Positions 6,707-10,411 of a stretch of 10,411 nt of DNA are shown here, one piece after another. The notes beneath the pieces are model-generated. The model was not told the DNA's origin. It was given only the letters and a program-made list of their open reading frames with translations, and did not search any database. Location of the stretch: contig CAYTJF010000213.1 of the NCBI GenBank assembly GCA_964437945.1, positions 1-10,411 on the forward strand. Reading direction: 5' to 3'. Source of the stretch: Granulosicoccus sp964437945 (GTDB taxonomy: Bacteria; Pseudomonadota; Gammaproteobacteria; Granulosicoccales; Granulosicoccaceae). The position numbers were made by a program, and so were the translations under genes. How positions within the stretch are numbered: position 1 is the stretch's first letter; the number at the start of each line of letters is the position of its first letter.

Positions 6707-7333
6707 TTACATTTGATTGGCTTTTATATCAACAATAAATTGAGCAGCTAGCTTGTCTGAGCAACCATTCGCGTTCCAGGCTTTTGCAAGTCGGGCGATG
6801 CCTTTGCGCGTAGCACGGGAAAACATACCGATCGAATCATTAATAGCATCCATATTCAGGTTATGGCAATACATTTTTCGAGCTGCACGATTTGAGTCGA
6901 CTAATCGTAACAAGGTGGACAGTGCATCATCGAATGTTGCATCGTGTAGTTGTGGCAAATTTGTTGGCTGAGCATACCAGGCGCAAAGAAATTCAATGGG
7001 GCCCAGTGCGTGCGATGTACGGTAACGATTGAATGTTATCGAGTTTGTCGATCCCCAGGCTGGCAACGTACCGCAAGGTAATCGACCAGTGCCCATGGCA
7101 TATACCAGTGTATCGGTAAGCTGTTTTTGTACTTTGGCGTCAGCGTGATGCTCAATATGAAACAATAATTGTAGAAATGCCGGGTACATATCAGGCCCGA
7201 GTCGATTGCACAGTGAATCGAGCAACTCCACACGTGAGTCGAGGTCATTGAGTTGCTGCAATTGGTTGACAAGCTCGTTGCTGGCGGCATTCCAATCGGG
7301 TTGTACGACATGATTGAGCGAATGTTCTAACAC
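6707..7333 (-). CDS. Uncharacterised 208-residue helical protein next to the T3SS operon
   Basis: I do not recognise a family. The protein is soluble, with no signal peptide or membrane segment. It is predicted mostly helical, with Leu-rich amphipathic stretches (about 12-55 and 130-200) separated by a Gly/Pro/Ser/Thr-rich middle around LPCGTLPAWGSTNS. It has five Cys and several His and Trp. A short basic patch, FSRATRKGIARLAKAW, lies near the C-terminus. The only possible start in this frame is GTG 7333, because an in-frame stop lies a short way upstream and no start codon lies between. It begins four bases after the stop of the 93-aa gene, so the two are likely co-transcribed. It is convergent with sctT. 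A chaperone or T3SS accessory role is a guess from position and helical character only. Confidence 0.72.
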   Translation of the reverse strand: MLEHSLNHVVQPDWNAASNELVNQLQQLNDLDSRVELLDSLCNRLGPDMYPAFLQLLFHIEHHADAKVQKQLTDTLVYAMGTGRLPCGTLPAWGSTNSITFNRYRTSHALGPIEFLCAWYAQPTNLPQLHDATFDDALSTLLRLVDSNRAARKMYCHNLNMDAINDSIGMFSRATRKGIARLAKAWNANGCSDKLAAQFIVDIKANQM

Positions 7334-7337
7334 GGTA

Positions 7338-7619
7338 TCAGGCCTGTGGCAGAATAAATTGAATGATGCGTTCTACGCGCGATTCCATGTTACTTCCCGT
7401 TGCGTAACCAGCGTCGGTTTGATGGTCCGTATCTGCATTCGACATCCGGGTGTTCGCAACAGAGTTGGTTGATGTGTTGCTGTCTGACAAAACAAACCAG
7501 TCATAACTAAATGCACTTGCAGATGCATATAGTGTTGGTGCGTTTACAGGATTGGAGGATATTTCTGCGCTGTTGGCCTGCACTGAGCTGAGCAAATTCT
7601 GGTCATTGATGCTAGTCAT
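7338..7619 (-). CDS. Small Ser/Asn/Thr-rich protein upstream of the 208-residue gene
   Basis: A 93-residue protein of no recognised family. It has no hydrophobic signal peptide. The first 55 residues are rich in Ser, Asn, Thr, Gln and Ala (MTSINDQNLLSSVQANSAE...), a composition often seen at the N-terminus of T3SS-exported proteins. The C-terminus, MESRVERIIQFILPQA, could form an amphipathic helix. ATG 7619 is preceded by only a weak TGAGA-like site ten bases upstream. The stop lies four bases before the GTG of the next gene, which supports it being real. Its size would also allow a needle or inner-rod subunit, but I see no diagnostic motif. Export is inferred from composition and neighbourhood. 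Confidence 0.55.
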   Translation of the reverse strand: MTSINDQNLLSSVQANSAEISSNPVNAPTLYASASAFSYDWFVLSDSNTSTNSVANTRMSNADTDHQTDAGYATGSNMESRVERIIQFILPQA

Positions 7620-7690
7620 CGGCTGTATCTCAAAGCGGTTAGTAGGATGCAGTTACCAAGGCTAGAGAGATGTGTCGAGCCGGTAAATAG

Positions 7691-7706
7691 GTGATTTCCC
7701 TATCAC
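7691..7706. repeat. Inverted repeat GTGAT-N6-ATCAC, possible operator
   Basis: A perfect 5-bp dyad with a 6-base spacer (TTCCCT) lies in the middle of the divergent intergenic region. The half-sites resemble CRP/FNR-family sites, but the GTGA-to-TCAC spacing is 8, not the 6 expected for CRP. It could be an operator for another regulator, or chance. Confidence 0.3.
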
Positions 7707-7838
7707 AAGGTAGATTTCGGCAGCCATGTTTCAGGTGCTATATTCTGATAAATCTAATTAAATCAAATAATTAAAACTTGGTATTAAAATTATCCTGGCT
7801 CAAACTAATTGCTGTTTCCCTCGTTATAACCACTACAA

Positions 7839-7843
7839 AGGGG
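7839..7843 (+). promoter_or_regulatory. Ribosome binding site of the DUF4384 lipoprotein gene
   Basis: AGGGG eight bases before ATG 7852 fixes the start immediately ahead of a clear lipoprotein signal peptide. Confidence 0.75.
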
Positions 7844-7851
7844 AAAAACAG

Positions 7852-8955
<1,104 letters not shown>

Positions 8956-8995
8956 TTTTCAAATTACCTACTTATTCAGGGAATTACACACAGCC

Positions 8996-9604
8996 ATGCT
9001 AAACAAATACGCTAGAAAATCTCATCAATCATCTGCTCAGGTAATAGCGGGAGCTTTGTTGTTGCTATCGGTGTTTCAACCAGGCACAACGCAAGCCAGC
9101 GAGTCAGCAAAAAGAGATACCGTATTTTTCAATACAGTACCAACCGTTGAACAACTTGAACAGCAGTTGTTTCCTCGTAAAACTCGCAGTTTAGTGTTTA
9201 ATAACAAATCTACTGACGCCCCTGCTGCGGCTGACAGCTCGGTTGCTTTGAGACCTGTGGAGAATGCGGTTGGGTTGCCGGTGTTGTTTCACTTTGGAAA
9301 AACCACGCTGGTTGAATCGACAAAGCCCTTTCTTGATCAAATTGGTGAAGTAATGCAGCGAAGTGCGGCGCAGAAAGAAATCCTCATTATTGAGGGTCAC
9401 ACCGATGCAGTAGGTGGCATCAAGCACAATCATAAACTCTCTGAACTCCGTGCACTGGCTGTAAAGGATTATCTGGTCACAAAATACGACATAGACCCGA
9501 TGAGATTGTTTCCTGAAGGTAAGGGAGAGAGTCGATTATTCGATACTGAAAACCCGCGTGCTGCGGAGAACAGACGAGTGGAATTCTTGAGATTCCAGCG
9601 CTGA
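8996..9604 (+). CDS. Secreted OmpA-family (peptidoglycan-associating) protein
   Basis: A 202-residue protein with a signal peptide (basic start, hydrophobic IAGALLLLSVF at 17-27, likely cleavage after TQA-34). There is no lipobox Cys, so it should be periplasmic. A linker of about 60 residues leads to an OmpA C-terminal domain from about residue 94: LPVLFHFGKTTL, the signature EGHTDAVGG (133-141), LSELRALAVKDYL, and the closing NPRAAENRRVEF with R193-R194. These include the Asp and Arg that bind meso-diaminopimelate in this family. ATG 8996 is chosen over earlier in-frame codons because it starts the signal peptide; AGGGA at 8978-8982 is 13 bases away, rather far. No beta-barrel domain is present. 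It sits 40 bases after the DUF4384 lipoprotein gene, so a shared transcript is likely. Confidence 0.93.
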   Translation: MLNKYARKSHQSSAQVIAGALLLLSVFQPGTTQASESAKRDTVFFNTVPTVEQLEQQLFPRKTRSLVFNNKSTDAPAAADSSVALRPVENAVGLPVLFHFGKTTLVESTKPFLDQIGEVMQRSAAQKEILIIEGHTDAVGGIKHNHKLSELRALAVKDYLVTKYDIDPMRLFPEGKGESRLFDTENPRAAENRRVEFLRFQR

Positions 9605-9815
9605 ACACATGGCCTGGGTAAAGATAACATGCATATTCAGGACGGATAGGATAACCTTGGTAGCCTGCATGACGTCATAATTTGCAGAAAAGAAGCGGGT
9701 TTAGAGATAGCCTTGCGATAATGTAATGACAGCCCAAAGATAACCTGGTGATGACCCATTGATGGTTCTCGGGGAAACCTGTTTCAGACACACGTCAGGG
9801 ACGCTCAAGGTTGCT
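9605..9815. other. 211-base non-coding gap with palindrome and short direct repeat
   Basis: No convincing gene or strong terminator is seen between the OmpA-domain gene and the next lipoprotein gene. The gap holds the perfect palindrome ATGACGTCAT (9669-9678) and two copies of AAAGATAAC (9620-9628 and 9736-9744). There is also a related GATAACCT pair (9649-9656 and 9739-9746). A promoter for the downstream gene is expected here but I cannot place it. AAGG at 9807-9810 is the likely ribosome binding site for ATG 9816. Confidence 0.5.
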
Positions 9816-10411
9816 ATGCAAATTAAAAACATGAACAGAATTTTTCGTGCTGCTTTGGCTTGTACAGTTTATTTAGTATCTGTGCTGCTTATAGCTTGCA
9901 CAGCTGAGCCGGTGAACGGTCCTGAATTAACTACAGGAAAACCACCTTTGCTGCGTGCCATTGATAACCATGTGTTATCCGTTGTTATTCGAATTGACGA
10001 GGGTGAATACGAGTTTTTCGGCAAACAGCGCGCAGACGGTACCTGGTTTGTAGAGATGCCTCTGCCTCCTGATACCACTTATAATTTTGTCGCCAGTTGG
10101 TATGCATACACGAACCTGCAAAGGGTATTACTACTTGAGCAGCGTGGACAATTCTTTACAGACTCAAGCATCAACGATCTTCCAGCGCCTGCGACAGAAA
10201 GTACTTCAACTGGAAACGGTTTTGACGCTGACTGTGATGGAATGTGGAACCTGGCTGAGCTGGAAGCCGACTCAGATCCCCTGTCCAGCCCTGGTTGTAA
10301 CAGCGAGCCCGAAACCTCCGGCACGTCCGACAGCACCGACAGCACCGACAGCACCGACACCACCAACACCACCAACACCACCAACACCACCAACACCACC
10401 AACACCACCAA
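9816..10411 (+). CDS. Lipoprotein with Ca-binding-like motif and DST/NTT repeat linker, partial
   Basis: The frame is open from ATG 9816 to the window edge (198 codons), so the C-terminus is missing. AAGG five bases upstream supports this start; ATG 9831 is an alternative without a site. The signal peptide ends in a lipobox LIAC, giving lipidated Cys28. Residues about 45-115 look like a compact beta-rich domain (VLSVVIRIDEGEYEFFG, then TWFVEMPLPPDTTYNFVASW), unrecognised. Residues 135-155, GFDADCDGMWNLAELEADSDP, resemble a bacterial TSP3/EF-hand-like calcium motif of the DxDxDG..D..E pattern. From residue 172 a low-complexity stalk begins: three Asp-Ser-Thr units, one Asp-Thr-Thr, then at least five Asn-Thr-Thr. 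This architecture suggests a surface or periplasmic protein with a flexible spacer before a further domain outside the window. Function is unknown. Confidence 0.85.
   Translation, partial: MQIKNMNRIFRAALACTVYLVSVLLIACTAEPVNGPELTTGKPPLLRAIDNHVLSVVIRIDEGEYEFFGKQRADGTWFVEMPLPPDTTYNFVASWYAYTNLQRVLLLEQRGQFFTDSSINDLPAPATESTSTGNGFDADCDGMWNLAELEADSDPLSSPGCNSEPETSGTSDSTDSTDSTDTTNTTNTTNTTNTTNTT
10329..10411 (+). repeat. 9-bp tandem repeat encoding DST then NTT units, continuing past the window
   Basis: Three copies of GACAGCACC, one GACACCACC, then five full copies of AACACCACC plus two bases at the edge. All are in frame with the lipoprotein gene. The step from DST to NTT through a hybrid unit suggests expansion by slippage or unequal recombination. 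Total length cannot be judged because the window ends inside it. Confidence 0.95.

Larger units (their letters stand above)
7620..7851. promoter_or_regulatory. Divergent control region between the 93-aa gene and the DUF4384 lipoprotein gene
   Basis: This 232-base non-coding stretch separates divergently transcribed genes, so it should hold promoters for both. It contains the dyad GTGAT-N6-ATCAC at 7691-7706 and a strongly AT-rich block at about 7739-7795. TATATT (7739-7744) and TATAAC (7825-7830) are possible -10 elements, but neither has a convincing -35 at the right distance. No exact promoter is called. Confidence 0.5.

Noticed and set aside
7690..7707. CRP/FNR site in the divergent region
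   Set aside because: The spacing between GTGA and TCAC is 8 rather than 6, and the half-sites do not fit the FNR TTGAT-N4-ATCAA pattern.
7796..7814. Sigma-54-like TGGC...TTGC upstream of the DUF4384 lipoprotein gene
   Set aside because: The GG-to-GC spacing is 12 bases instead of the 10 required, so it does not meet the -24/-12 pattern.
9605..9815. c-di-GMP (GEMM) riboswitch before the repeat lipoprotein gene
   Set aside because: GGGACGC and GGTAGC fragments are present but in the wrong order and without the expected paired helices.
10079..10411. Minus-strand reading frame with a long Val/Leu repeat at the window end
   Set aside because: It is the mirror of the plus-strand DST/NTT repeat; the plus frame has a ribosome binding site, lipoprotein signal and sensible protein, while this one has none.

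Overview
The window lies inside a type III secretion system (T3SS) locus of a Gram-negative bacterium, most likely a proteobacterium and probably a gammaproteobacterium. The evidence is a Sct gene run, two outer-membrane-type lipoproteins, an OmpA-family protein and AGGAG-like ribosome binding sites. The species cannot be named from the sequence. Base composition is moderate and fairly even, with no insertion sequence, tRNA, rRNA, CRISPR array or phage gene visible.

Positions 1-6656 form one tightly packed plus-strand operon: the tail of sctL, then sctN (ATPase), sctO (stalk), sctP (needle-length/substrate-switch regulator), a histidine kinase, a FixJ/LuxR-type response regulator, sctQ (C-ring), sctR, sctS and sctT (export gate). 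Most junctions overlap by 1-17 bases. The main exception is a 90-base gap between sctN and sctO that can fold into a hairpin. The most unusual feature is the complete two-component pair between sctP and sctQ, joined by a 4-base overlap on each side, so that regulator and machine are translationally coupled. The kinase has no visible sensor domain or membrane segment. No sctU follows sctT.

Positions 6657-7619 hold two minus-strand genes, convergent with the T3SS operon and four bases apart: a small Ser/Asn/Thr-rich protein (93 aa) followed by a 208-aa, mostly helical protein. I recognise neither family. Their position suggests T3SS accessory or secreted proteins, but that is inference.

Positions 7620-7851 are a divergent control region containing a short dyad. 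Positions 7852-9604 encode a DUF4384-type lipoprotein with a 13-glutamine tract, then a secreted OmpA-domain protein that probably binds peptidoglycan. After a 211-base non-coding gap, a third envelope gene starts at 9816 and runs off the window: a lipoprotein with one TSP3/EF-hand-like acidic motif, leading into a 9-bp tandem repeat coding for Asp-Ser-Thr and then Asn-Thr-Thr units.

Together the left two thirds build and probably control the cytoplasmic and inner-membrane parts of an injectisome: sorting platform, ATPase and export gate. The right third encodes envelope proteins whose link to the T3SS is only positional.
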